NCBI GenBank assembly: GCA_021796055.1
Contig: JAJYOS010000324.1
Span: 1-7,234 of the forward strand
Origin: Bacteroidota bacterium
Lineage (GTDB): Bacteria > Bacteroidota > Kryptoniia > Kryptoniales > JAKASW01
Direction: 5' to 3'
Length of the DNA stretch: 7,234 nucleotides
The notes below the pieces were generated by a model. The model ran no database searches. It saw nothing but the letters and a program-made list of their open reading frames with translations, and was not told the origin of the DNA. Positions 1 to 7,234 of this stretch are shown in pieces; the first letter of the stretch is position 1; every line of letters begins with the position of its first letter. The position numbers were made by a program, and so were the translations under genes.

Positions 1-1300
1 GCGTGCCGAGTGGCCCGAGACTGGATTCGAAATCTTTCAACGCCTGCTCACTGAAATAGAAATTCGCATCAGACGTGAACAACGAACGATCTATTGTTCC
101 CTTCTGCAGTCCCGCAAAGATCTCACGTGCCTGTGCCGTCCTCATCGCTGTCTCCGAGTCCTGCGTTTTGAACAAGAGCCGCGCTATTCTTGTCCCGATG
201 GCGCCTGCCGCAGAGGAGGCATCCTGGTTTGTTAATACCACCACCGCGGCACTGTCGTCAGGGAACACCATGTTGTAAGCCGTGAATCCGGAGACTTCAC
301 CGCTGTGAGATATCAAGCGATGATTATCCATCATTCCGACCGACACACCCAAACCATAATGTGTGCCTACCCCGTTTTTCAGGAGCACTTCCGTCTCGAG
401 CTGTTTGTATGAGCTCGGGCTTAACAAACTCTCATCGATGAGCGAGATATCCCATTTTGCCAGGTCACCGGCGGTCATCGCCAGTTCACCCGCGCCCGCC
501 ATCCATCCTGCACCTTCTTCCGGCGCAACACGCAGCGGTCCAAGACCATATTCTGTATATCCCGCTGGATCAGCCTTCGTCAGCTTCCCCTCGTCGAAAT
601 TCACGGCGCTCGAAAGTCCAAGAGGCTTCAGAATATTATCATGCAAAAATTTGTAGAACGGTTCGTGGGTGATCTTCTCTACGATCCGCGCCGCTATCAC
701 AAAGTTCGTATTGCTGTATTGCCAGCGCGTTCCCGGTTCAAAATCGAGGGGCTTCTTCGCCCATCGGTCCAGAATTTCCTGCGGAGGCATCGGTTTGAGC
801 ATCATTGGCGGCACATAGTCCTGCGGCCAGAAATCCTGATAGCCCGAAGTATGAGAGAGAATTTCCCGAACCGTCACATCATTTGCCTGCGTCAAGTCCG
901 GCAGCCACTTTGAGATCGGATCGCTCAGGGTGAGCTTCCCCTCTTGTTCAAGCAGGAGTATCGAGGCGGCCGCGAATTGTTTGCTGATCGAACCTATCGC
1001 ATAGCGCATGTCAGGTTTCGCAGGCATAGATGGGTCGAGCCTGGCACTGCCGTAAGCCTGTGCATATACTATGCGGTCATGTCTTACAACGGCCAAAGAT
1101 GCACTCGGTGTTCCGGTCTTCCTCAGAACCTGCATCGCCACCGAGTCCACTTTCGATGCGAGAGAATCTGGCATCGACACGTTCTGGCCGGCCGAGAGTT
1201 GAGAACAAAGGACGGTCATTGTCAGGGCAAGCAGGGTCATAAATCCGATATGCCTGCCGCCTAAAGCTCTCCTTGAAGCGACTGTCTTGCTGAAGTTCAT
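1..1300 (-). CDS. Secreted serine hydrolase, beta-lactamase class C / PBP-like fold (C-terminus cut by window edge)
   Basis: The reading frame opens with ATG at 1300-1298 and stays open to the left edge, giving 433 residues with no stop; the C-terminus is missing. The N-terminus is a signal peptide: basic residues at 5-17, a hydrophobic core at about 20-32, and a plausible cleavage site after A37 or G38. The mature part carries the three active-site motifs of the serine beta-lactamase/DD-peptidase fold: S104-I-S-K107 (nucleophile and general base), Y195-S-N197, and H332-S-G334 in place of KTG. After the catalytic domain (about 45-380) a further stretch from about 387 begins a C-terminal extension, possibly an NTF2-like small domain, of which only the start is visible. 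HSG instead of KTG is usual in the esterase/peptidase-like members of this family, so a true beta-lactamase role is not shown. The substrate is unknown. The start is supported by a GAGGAG ribosome site 7 bases upstream. It follows the sensor kinase by 88 bases on the same strand. Confidence 0.9.
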   Translation of the reverse strand, partial: MNFSKTVASRRALGGRHIGFMTLLALTMTVLCSQLSAGQNVSMPDSLASKVDSVAMQVLRKTGTPSASLAVVRHDRIVYAQAYGSARLDPSMPAKPDMRYAIGSISKQFAAASILLLEQEGKLTLSDPISKWLPDLTQANDVTVREILSHTSGYQDFWPQDYVPPMMLKPMPPQEILDRWAKKPLDFEPGTRWQYSNTNFVIAARIVEKITHEPFYKFLHDNILKPLGLSSAVNFDEGKLTKADPAGYTEYGLGPLRVAPEEGAGWMAGAGELAMTAGDLAKWDISLIDESLLSPSSYKQLETEVLLKNGVGTHYGLGVSVGMMDNHRLISHSGEVSGFTAYNMVFPDDSAAVVVLTNQDASSAAGAIGTRIARLLFKTQDSETAMRTAQAREIFAGLQKGTIDRSLFTSDANFYFSEQALKDFESSLGPLGT

Positions 1301-1388
1301 TCTCGATCTCCTCAATATGAAGTTTGTTCTAAATACCGACTCTAATAAGGAACCAGGGATATATTTCTCTGCCCGGCAGCGGGAGCAG
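1301..1388 (-). other. Intergenic gap between sensor kinase and hydrolase
   Basis: This 88-base gap is the only non-coding stretch of note. Just after the kinase stop there is a small G+C-rich inverted repeat (minus strand CCCG at 1383-1380 pairing with CGGG at 1375-1372, loop CTGC). It is followed by AGAAATATAT rather than a T run, so it does not look like an intrinsic terminator. The rest (about 1314-1367) is richer in A+T and could hold a promoter, but I see no convincing -35/-10 pair. Read-through from the efflux operon into the hydrolase is therefore possible. Confidence 0.4.
1308..1313 (-). promoter_or_regulatory. Ribosome binding site of the serine hydrolase
   Basis: GAGGAG on the minus strand lies 7 bases before the ATG at 1300. 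It fixes this start over the in-frame internal methionine at residue 21, which would remove the basic N-region of the signal peptide. Confidence 0.75.
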
Positions 1389-2813
1389 TCATGTGACGCT
1401 CGGTTCACCGACGAGCGGAATCATAATTTTGACCTTCGTCCCGACTCGCTGCACACTTTCAATTTCGATGCGACCTTTATGCTCTCCTACTATACGCCTG
1501 GCAATCGACAGTCCGAGTCCGCTCCCTTTCTGGTCGCTGCTTCTCGCCCCTTTCGTCCGATAGAACCTGTCGAAGACTCTCGGCAACTCCTCCGGGCTTA
1601 TTCCTTCACCGTCGTCTTCAACTGCAATTACCGCCAACGAGGATTGGCTATCCACCGAAGTGGTGACCGAGACCTTCCCTCCTCTTCCGCTGTACTTTAT
1701 CGCGTTCTCCACCACATTTGATAAAGCCCGTTTGAGGAGTTCCGGGTCCGCGTTCAATTCACATTTGCTCGCGGTCTTCAGCACCAGCGAAACGTTCTTC
1801 CTTTTTGCGATCGGCAAGTGAAGAGAGACAGCTTCACCAACCGCTGAGTCCAGATCCGTCGGCGCCAGTTTTACAACGATGGATGATTCGAGCTTCGACA
1901 GGTAAATGAGATCTGTCGCTAATTTGGATGCATACTCAACTTCGGAGACCAGCTGCAGCAAATTCTCGCGCTCGCCGGTTGTCAAATCCTCCTTCATCAA
2001 CAACATTTCTATCTCAGTCTGTATAACGGTCAAGGGAGTCTTCAATTCATGAGAAGCATCCAGGAGGAAGTTTCTCTGGGCCTCTATGAGCGAGCCGATT
2101 CTCTGTATCAGCGCATTGAATGAGTCTCCGACTCTCTCGATTTCATCGTTCGTATCGGGCACATTTAAAGACGCCAGCGGCCGGTTCACCTGGATACCAT
2201 CGATATCCTGTGCCATCTTCTCGAGTGGACGAAGAGACCGGCGCGCAATCAAGACGGAGCCTATCCCAACTATCAAAATTGAAATCGGGGCGATAAAAAA
2301 GGCTATGCCACGGACCCTGTCGATCGATTCCCGGGTGGAGGAGAGGGATCCCATCACGACCACGGTTCCCTGTGATTGTTCGCCAATTTCAAAATCTTCA
2401 GACGTTGCCCGGTATGGCTTGCCACGCACGCGGATCGTAACAAAATCTCTCAATTGGTTCTTCTTGATGAAAGCCGTCGGTTTCACTAGCTGCGCAATCG
2501 AATCCTGCCCGTTGAACAAGAAGACTTCTCTTCCGTTTGAATCATATACTACCACCTGCAGAACGCCGATCTTGTTTTCAAAGGAAGATATAGTTTCGCC
2601 GATGTCCTCGCGGATTCCCGATATGTCGCTCTGCAAGCTTTGGTCGACCAGCCGGTTAGCTATGCTGCCCGCAGCCGCCTGAAGAGTTACATTGAAAGAA
2701 CTGTAAGAATATCTTTCATAAAGCTCTGCCAGGACAAAACTCAGAGCCACGATGACGATAGCGAAGTAGAAAGTGACGTAAAGCGCAACCCTTATCCGAA
2801 TCGGGATTCTCAT
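1389..2813 (-). CDS. Membrane sensor histidine kinase (HAMP, HisKA, HATPase_c)
   Basis: A complete 474-residue sensor kinase of the EnvZ/CusS-like class that should phosphorylate the regulator encoded just before it. Order of parts: transmembrane helix 1 at about 9-29, a periplasmic sensor region at about 30-168, transmembrane helix 2 at about 170-190, a HAMP linker at about 190-243, then the dimerisation domain with the H-box around H255 (ASHELKTP), the phosphate-accepting histidine. The ATPase domain shows the N-box (N366, N370), G1 box (D400-x-G402-x-G404), F-box (F414-D-R-F-Y) and G2 box (G430-S-G-L-G434), so all catalytic motifs are intact. The sensor region has no histidine or cysteine and only one methionine, which argues against a CusS-type metal site; its ligand is unknown. 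The start codon overlaps the regulator's stop by four bases (ATGA). Only a weak purine-rich site (GATGAAGA) precedes it, so translation probably depends on coupling. Function is secure; signal and regulon are inferred only from position. Confidence 0.96.
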   Translation of the reverse strand: MRIPIRIRVALYVTFYFAIVIVALSFVLAELYERYSYSSFNVTLQAAAGSIANRLVDQSLQSDISGIREDIGETISSFENKIGVLQVVVYDSNGREVFLFNGQDSIAQLVKPTAFIKKNQLRDFVTIRVRGKPYRATSEDFEIGEQSQGTVVVMGSLSSTRESIDRVRGIAFFIAPISILIVGIGSVLIARRSLRPLEKMAQDIDGIQVNRPLASLNVPDTNDEIERVGDSFNALIQRIGSLIEAQRNFLLDASHELKTPLTVIQTEIEMLLMKEDLTTGERENLLQLVSEVEYASKLATDLIYLSKLESSIVVKLAPTDLDSAVGEAVSLHLPIAKRKNVSLVLKTASKCELNADPELLKRALSNVVENAIKYSGRGGKVSVTTSVDSQSSLAVIAVEDDGEGISPEELPRVFDRFYRTKGARSSDQKGSGLGLSIARRIVGEHKGRIEIESVQRVGTKVKIMIPLVGEPSVT

Positions 2814-3484
2814 TCTTCATCTGAGATTGTATATCCGATACCCCTGACTGTCCGAATGATTTTTTGCTTCGATCCTCGCTCGACCTTTCTACGGAGCAAC
2901 TTGATGAACGCTTCTATCACATTGCTGTGAGGATCGAAGTTCATATCCCAGACATGTTCGGCGATTTCGCTACGGGTGACTATCCTCTTTCGATTGACCA
3001 GTAAAAATTCCAGGAGCGCGAACTCCTTGCCCGATAGCCTCAAGTCCTTTCCGTTTCTGAGCGCCTTTCGTGCAGCCCTGTCCAGCTCTACGTCGTTTAT
3101 CTTCAGGACGGGGGTCTTCTCGTCGGAGGCCCTGCGTGCTAACGCGCGGATGCGTGCAAGGAGCTCGCCCGCGTGGAAAGGCTTGGGGAGATAATCGTCG
3201 GCACCCGTGTCCAGACCCTTAATCCTGTTCTCAACTTCGTCAAGTGCGGTGAGCATAATGACCGGTGTGGACACTTTTTCTTTGCGCAGCTGTTTGCAGA
3301 CTTCAAAACCGTCGATGTCCGGAAGCATCAGATCCAGCACAACTACGTCGAAGTCGTTGGTCTTCGCAAGGAATATAGCTTCCTTCCCCGAAGCTGTAAC
3401 ATCGACAGCGAAGTTCTGTGTTTTAAAGAGCCGCACCAGCGTCCGCTGGAGACTTTTATCGTCTTCGACGAGAAGAATTCTCAT
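2810..3484 (-). CDS. OmpR/PhoB-family response regulator
   Basis: A complete 224-residue DNA-binding response regulator, the partner of the kinase that follows it. The receiver domain (about 1-118) has the acidic pair D8/D9, the phosphorylated aspartate D51 (in VVLDLMLP), the switch threonine T79 and the conserved lysine K101 (in LPKPF). A linker leads to a winged-helix DNA-binding domain (about 127-221). Its recognition helix lies around 187-201 (SNVIEAFIKLLRRKV), and the wing ends in the typical RTVRGIGY at 211-218. All phosphorylation residues are present, so it should be a conventional switch. The ATG shares its A with the pump's stop (TAATG), and a GGAGG site lies 10 bases upstream inside the pump gene. 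The position downstream of the pump, rather than divergent from it, suggests that pump and regulator rise together. The likely target is the promoter upstream of the adaptor, outside this window; this is inference. Confidence 0.97.
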   Translation of the reverse strand: MRILLVEDDKSLQRTLVRLFKTQNFAVDVTASGKEAIFLAKTNDFDVVVLDLMLPDIDGFEVCKQLRKEKVSTPVIMLTALDEVENRIKGLDTGADDYLPKPFHAGELLARIRALARRASDEKTPVLKINDVELDRAARKALRNGKDLRLSGKEFALLEFLLVNRKRIVTRSEIAEHVWDMNFDPHSNVIEAFIKLLRRKVERGSKQKIIRTVRGIGYTISDEE

Positions 3485-6400
3485 TAGTGCGCAGCCTCCG
3501 GACGATTGTCTTTTCTCAGGAAAGCATACATCATCGGGAGCAGGAATAGGAGAAGGAACGTCGATACTGAGAAGCCTCCGATGACGGCTACAGCAAGCGG
3601 CTGCTGCATTTGTGCACCCGCACCTATGCCGAGCGCAAGCGGAGCGAGCGCGAAGACGGCCGCGAGCATTGTCATCAGAATCGGCCTTGCTCTCACCACA
3701 GACGCCTCGATTAGCGAGTCATATCTCGGTTTGCCGCTCCTCTCGAGTTCCTGAGACATATGGATGATGAATATCGCGTTCTCGGCTACTATTCCGACCA
3801 TCATTATCATCCCGACGAAGCTCGATATATTAAAATCGATTCCGGTTATGTACAATGCAAGTATCACGCCGAACAATGAACTCAAGTTGGCGGAGAACAC
3901 GGCGATGGGCACCGCAAAGCTTTCGAACTCGAACAGGAGGACGGTTATGACGAGCAGCGATGCGGCAATCAGGACTATGAGAAGTCCGAGGAAAGACTCC
4001 TGTTGGCTCTGATATAGTCCTCCGAAGGAATACGAGACCCCCTGGGGAAGAACGAGCTTCTGATTCAGAACCTGCTTTATCGCGGCCACGGTTGAGCCGA
4101 GATCACGTCCAGAAATGCGCGCGGTCACCGGCACCATCAATTTCAGGTCTTCCCTGTCGATCTCGCTCTGTCCCTTCTCGATATCCACCTTTGCTATATT
4201 TTTCAGCAGAACATAGAATCCATTAGGTGACTTCAGGCGGGCGTTCTCAATTTCTTCGAGCGAAGAATGGTACCGCTCGGGATATCGAACACGTACACCG
4301 ATCAGTTTCTCGCCCCTCAGCACATAGGTATCTACATTTCCGTTTATCATCGTGTGAAGCTGGTTAAGGACGTCGTCCGGAGTCAGCCCGGCCCGGGCGG
4401 CCAGAGTCCTGTCGACCCTGACGATCAGCGACGGCCCGCTGATCACTATCCCATTAAACACGTCCACAACACCCGGGACGGTCTTGATGAGGTCCGCCAC
4501 TTCTCTTGCCTTTTGCTCGATCGCATTCTGATCCGGACCGAAAATCTTTATCTCGATAGGAGCGGGACTGTTTGTCAGGTCGCCGATCAGATCCTGCATC
4601 GCCTGCCCGAAGTCTATTCGAAGAGCAGGCTCAGATGCTTCAATCCGTGTCCGAAGCTCATCCATTATCTGGAAAATCGATCTGGAACGATGGCTCTTCA
4701 GTTTTATCAGGAAATCTCCGTTGTTCGGCTCCGTTATGAAGAAACCGAGCTGGGTTCCCGTCCGGCGGGAATACGATTCGACTTCCGGGACCGACATAAT
4801 GATTTTCTCGACATGCATCAGCATCCGGTTCGTTTCGTCGAGCGACGTTCCCGGCGGAGAGTTATAATCCAGCACGAACGCTCCCTCATCCATATTGGGC
4901 ATGAACCCGCTCCCGATATGCTGGTACATGAAATAAGTCCCGGCGAGAATTAACAGCACAATGGCGGGGGCCAGCTTCTTCCATTTCAGCAGGAACACGA
5001 GGACTTTTCTGTACCAGGATGACAGCCTGTGACCCGACTTCTCTTCGCGCGCTATTTCGATCTCCGCGTCGCGGTTCCTGATAAAGGATTCCGCAAGGAT
5101 CGGTACAAGCGTCAGCGAATAGACCAAAGACACAATAAGGGCGACCGCCATAGTCACAGCCAGCGATTTGAAGAAAGCGCCGGTGACCCCGCTCAGAAAC
5201 GCGAAAGGTATGAAGACAACGATCGTGCTCAGGCTCGAGCCGATTATCGCCGGAAAGAGCTCTTTCAACGATGACGCGACCGCGCTCCTTATGTTGCCGT
5301 GTTCGTACCTGAGATGCCGGAAGATATTCTCGACAAATACAACCGTATCGTCTATTACCAGGCCTACGGCGGCGGCAATTCCGCCAAGCGTCATGATGTT
5401 CAGCGAGCGCCCCATCGAATAAAGTATGAAGAGCGTCGTGGCAAAGACGGCCGGAACGGTTATGATCGCGACGGCGCTAATCCGGAAGCTGCGCAGGAAA
5501 ACGAAAAGAATGACGATCGCCAGGAGGATTCCTATAGCGATAGAATCCCTTGCGCTTCCGATGGAACTGCTTATAAAATCGCCCTGGTCATAGAAATACT
5601 TGACTCTTACGCCGGGTGGGATGACATTGGACAGCTGCTGAAGCGCCGCTCTGACCTGCCTGTCAATTACGACGGTATTGCCGTCGGGCTGCCGGATTAT
5701 GTTGACGAGGACCGCCTGTTTCCCATCGGCCGTCACTCTAATGTATTCGATCTTCTCGGTCGGCTCCACGGCAGCCACATCCGAGATTTTTATCGGGACG
5801 CCGCCCTGGAACCCGATAACGGTATTCTTGATATCATCCAGATTCTTATACAAGCCGTCGACCAGCGAGAGATAGATTTGGTAATTCCTCTGGACGAGAC
5901 CGGTCGAGGAGACAAAGTTTGTCTTCCTCACCGCCGCGGCGACGTCATCGACGCTGAGGCCGTAGCTCTGAAGTTTCTGAGGATCGACGTCTACGAGAAA
6001 TTCACGGGTCTTGCCGCCTACTATCTTCACCTGCGCGATTCCGTTTATCCTCACCAGGACGGGCCGAATCACGTAATAAGCAAGGTCGCGAAGCTGGACC
6101 TGGTTCAGCGAATCCGATGTGAGGCTGAAACCCGCGATGGGGAATACTGTCGCGTTCATCCTCTCAATATCTATCGAGACGGAAGGAGGGAGTTGATTCC
6201 TTATGCTCGAGACCTTTCCCTGAAGCAACTGCAGCGCCTGGATTACGTCGGTACCCCATTTGAAATTGATGTCTATTTCAGACGAGCCTCTGCTCGTGGC
6301 GGACCTGACGCGTGTAACTCCGGGTATGGCCCTCGCAGCTTCTTCCAGCGGCCGTGTAACTTCGATCATCATGCGATCCGCCGGTTCCTCACCGTTGTCC

Positions 6401-6546
6401 GCGAGCATGACAATCCGCGGAAAATCTATGTTGGGATAAAGTGAAATAGGAAGCTGAAAGACCGCGAAAATTCCGCCGATGCTCAGAATGATCGCCGTAA
6501 AAATGACCGCTCTTTTGTGCGAGCTTACGAAGTTGTAGAAATTCAT
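3484..6546 (-). CDS. RND-family efflux pump, inner-membrane permease subunit
   Basis: A complete 1020-residue RND transporter, close to the usual 1020-1050 length. It should form a trimer in the inner membrane and use proton flow to export substrate through the adaptor and an outer-membrane channel. The two-fold repeat is visible: transmembrane helix 1 at about 12-31 followed by LPISLYPNIDFP, a periplasmic porter/docking loop at about 32-333, helices 2-6 at about 336-487, helix 7 at about 522-542, a second periplasmic loop at about 545-850, and helices 8-12 at about 852-1010. Helix 4 carries the proton-relay pair D399-D400 (GLVIDDTVVFVEN), helix 11 carries R952 and T959 (VRARPILMT), and helix 10 has E922 where AcrB has lysine. 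The second loop has CzcA-like features (FMPNMDEG at 548-555, PPGTSLDET at 564-572). The mixture leaves drug versus metal or other substrate open. The start lies 4 bases after the adaptor stop without a strong ribosome site, which suggests coupling. Confidence 0.96.
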   Translation of the reverse strand: MNFYNFVSSHKRAVIFTAIILSIGGIFAVFQLPISLYPNIDFPRIVMLADNGEEPADRMMIEVTRPLEEAARAIPGVTRVRSATSRGSSEIDINFKWGTDVIQALQLLQGKVSSIRNQLPPSVSIDIERMNATVFPIAGFSLTSDSLNQVQLRDLAYYVIRPVLVRINGIAQVKIVGGKTREFLVDVDPQKLQSYGLSVDDVAAAVRKTNFVSSTGLVQRNYQIYLSLVDGLYKNLDDIKNTVIGFQGGVPIKISDVAAVEPTEKIEYIRVTADGKQAVLVNIIRQPDGNTVVIDRQVRAALQQLSNVIPPGVRVKYFYDQGDFISSSIGSARDSIAIGILLAIVILFVFLRSFRISAVAIITVPAVFATTLFILYSMGRSLNIMTLGGIAAAVGLVIDDTVVFVENIFRHLRYEHGNIRSAVASSLKELFPAIIGSSLSTIVVFIPFAFLSGVTGAFFKSLAVTMAVALIVSLVYSLTLVPILAESFIRNRDAEIEIAREEKSGHRLSSWYRKVLVFLLKWKKLAPAIVLLILAGTYFMYQHIGSGFMPNMDEGAFVLDYNSPPGTSLDETNRMLMHVEKIIMSVPEVESYSRRTGTQLGFFITEPNNGDFLIKLKSHRSRSIFQIMDELRTRIEASEPALRIDFGQAMQDLIGDLTNSPAPIEIKIFGPDQNAIEQKAREVADLIKTVPGVVDVFNGIVISGPSLIVRVDRTLAARAGLTPDDVLNQLHTMINGNVDTYVLRGEKLIGVRVRYPERYHSSLEEIENARLKSPNGFYVLLKNIAKVDIEKGQSEIDREDLKLMVPVTARISGRDLGSTVAAIKQVLNQKLVLPQGVSYSFGGLYQSQQESFLGLLIVLIAASLLVITVLLFEFESFAVPIAVFSANLSSLFGVILALYITGIDFNISSFVGMIMMVGIVAENAIFIIHMSQELERSGKPRYDSLIEASVVRARPILMTMLAAVFALAPLALGIGAGAQMQQPLAVAVIGGFSVSTFLLLFLLPMMYAFLRKDNRPEAAH
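3495..3499 (-). promoter_or_regulatory. Ribosome binding site of the response regulator
   Basis: GGAGG on the minus strand lies within the last codons of the pump gene, 10 bases before the regulator's ATG. With the TAATG overlap it supports reinitiation by terminating ribosomes and also allows independent entry. Confidence 0.7.
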
Positions 6547-6550
6547 CGGG

Positions 6551-7234
6551 CTACTCGACTTTCACATCTGTCGAATCCGGGAGTCCATATCCGCCGACGG
6601 TGGCAACGACATCACCCGGCCTGATGCCGGATGTTATCTCGAAGCGCGACGAATCCGAAAGTCCGACGTTTACCTGCGTCAGAAGCGCGATCGAATCACC
6701 CTGTATCCGCCAAACGAAATACTGGTTGACCTCATCGTTATGATAGACCGCCTGCTTCGGCACAAGAACGACGGACTTCGCCTCGCCGACCCTTATTTGA
6801 ACATTTCCGAATGTCCCGGCCGTGACCAGCGCAGGAATCGCCTGAAGGCTTATCCTCACCTGGATGCTCTGGCTGTTCGGATCCGTAGCCGGGTTGATTG
6901 CCTGAACAACCCCGCGGACGGGCGGTATGTTCATCCCCGGAACCGTAACGACAACGAACTGACCGGGCCTGATCGCTGAGACATAATTTATAGGTACGTT
7001 GGCGACGAAGTATTCGCTGCTGAGGTCGACCATCTCGACAAGGTCCGTTCCCTGATTCACAAGCTCCCCTTCGGTGACGAACCTGTGTATGATCGCCCCC
7101 GAGAAAGGAGCGGTGATAGTCGCGACAGCCGCTGTGCTTTCGGCCAGACGCAGCGCGTCCTCAGCTTGCTTCTTCTCAGCCGGGGTTGTCGCCTGAGCCA
7201 GCAGCTCGTCGGCTCCTGCGATGGTCACGGCAGG
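6551..7234 (-). CDS. RND periplasmic adaptor (membrane fusion protein), 3' part
   Basis: The frame is open to the right edge, so the N-terminus (signal or lipoprotein peptide, first half of the lipoyl domain) is missing; 227 residues are visible. A GTG at 7228 could be read as a start, but it falls inside the domain and two in-frame codons precede it, so it is not the real start. Visible parts, numbered from the edge: the end of the alpha-helical hairpin (about 1-36, rich in Ala, Glu and Lys), the second lipoyl half beginning ITAPFSGAI (40-48) with VTEGELVNQGT (53-63), a beta-barrel domain at about 73-150 with IRPGQFVVV (88-96), and a membrane-proximal domain at about 151-227 with VPKQAV (158-163) and IRPGDVVA (204-211). 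This is the standard HlyD/AcrA-type adaptor that links the inner-membrane pump to an outer-membrane channel. It stops 4 bases before the pump's start. Family assignment is secure; substrate is not indicated. Confidence 0.94.
   Translation of the reverse strand, partial: PAVTIAGADELLAQATTPAEKKQAEDALRLAESTAAVATITAPFSGAIIHRFVTEGELVNQGTDLVEMVDLSSEYFVANVPINYVSAIRPGQFVVVTVPGMNIPPVRGVVQAINPATDPNSQSIQVRISLQAIPALVTAGTFGNVQIRVGEAKSVVLVPKQAVYHNDEVNQYFVWRIQGDSIALLTQVNVGLSDSSRFEITSGIRPGDVVATVGGYGLPDSTDVKVE

Noticed and set aside
1240..1300. Twin-arginine (Tat) signal in the hydrolase N-terminus (SRRALGG, residues 9-15)
   Set aside because: Two arginines are present, but the positions after them do not fit the SRRxFLK consensus; an ordinary Sec signal peptide with a basic N-region is the simpler reading.
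1369..1388. Inverted repeat just after the kinase stop, as a possible terminator
   Set aside because: The uninterrupted stem is only 4 base pairs (an outer 3-pair extension needs a bulge), and on the minus strand it is followed by AGAAATATAT instead of a T tract, so it does not meet the intrinsic terminator pattern.
5299..6444. A 381-codon open frame on the plus strand, opposite the pump gene
   Set aside because: It is fully antisense to a well-conserved RND gene, its translation is rich in Arg, Asp and Tyr with no recognisable motif or membrane pattern, and no ribosome site is evident. It is best explained as codon-bias shadow of the real gene; the 228-codon frame at 4267-4953 is the same.
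7226..7228. GTG as the start codon of the adaptor
   Set aside because: The frame continues upstream to the window edge and the visible protein starts inside the alpha-hairpin, lacking a signal peptide and the first lipoyl half. The true start must lie outside the window.
1..7234. CRISPR arrays, tRNA or rRNA genes, insertion sequences, attachment sites, long repeats
   Set aside because: I saw no spaced repeats, RNA gene hallmarks, transposase frames or terminal repeats. Nearly every base is in one of five ordinary genes, which leaves no room for such elements.

Overview
All five genes in this window lie on the minus strand, so transcription runs from high to low coordinates. In that order they are: the 3' part of an RND periplasmic adaptor (7234-6551), an inner-membrane RND efflux pump (6546-3484), an OmpR/PhoB-type response regulator (3484-2810), a membrane sensor histidine kinase (2813-1389) and, after an 88-base gap, a secreted serine hydrolase of the class C beta-lactamase/penicillin-binding-protein fold (1300-1, C-terminus beyond the left edge). 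The window is almost entirely coding. There are no RNA genes, mobile elements, CRISPR arrays or large repeats that I can see.

The first four genes form a tight unit. The adaptor and pump are 4 bases apart, the pump and regulator share one base (TAATG), and the regulator and kinase overlap by four (ATGA). This strongly suggests one transcript with translational coupling, in which the two-component system controls the pump and, if it acts at the promoter upstream of the adaptor, itself. That promoter, any outer-membrane channel gene and the start of the adaptor lie beyond the right edge. The hydrolase has a strong ribosome binding site and no convincing terminator in front of it. It may be the last gene of the same transcript or may have its own weak promoter.

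The host is a Gram-negative bacterium, because a tripartite RND pump needs two membranes. Base composition looks near 50% G+C, and there are clear Shine-Dalgarno sequences before the regulator and the hydrolase. The protein style (CzcA/AcrB-intermediate RND pump, hydrolase with a C-terminal extension) would fit an environmental lineage such as Ignavibacteria-like Bacteroidota or Acidobacteriota, but nothing here fixes the phylum.

I found no clearly undescribed system. The point most worth a second look is the pump's transmembrane proton pathway. It combines the Asp-Asp pair of drug pumps (D399, D400) with a glutamate (E922) where AcrB has its essential lysine, as in the metal pump CusA. The transported substrate therefore cannot be read from the family name alone.
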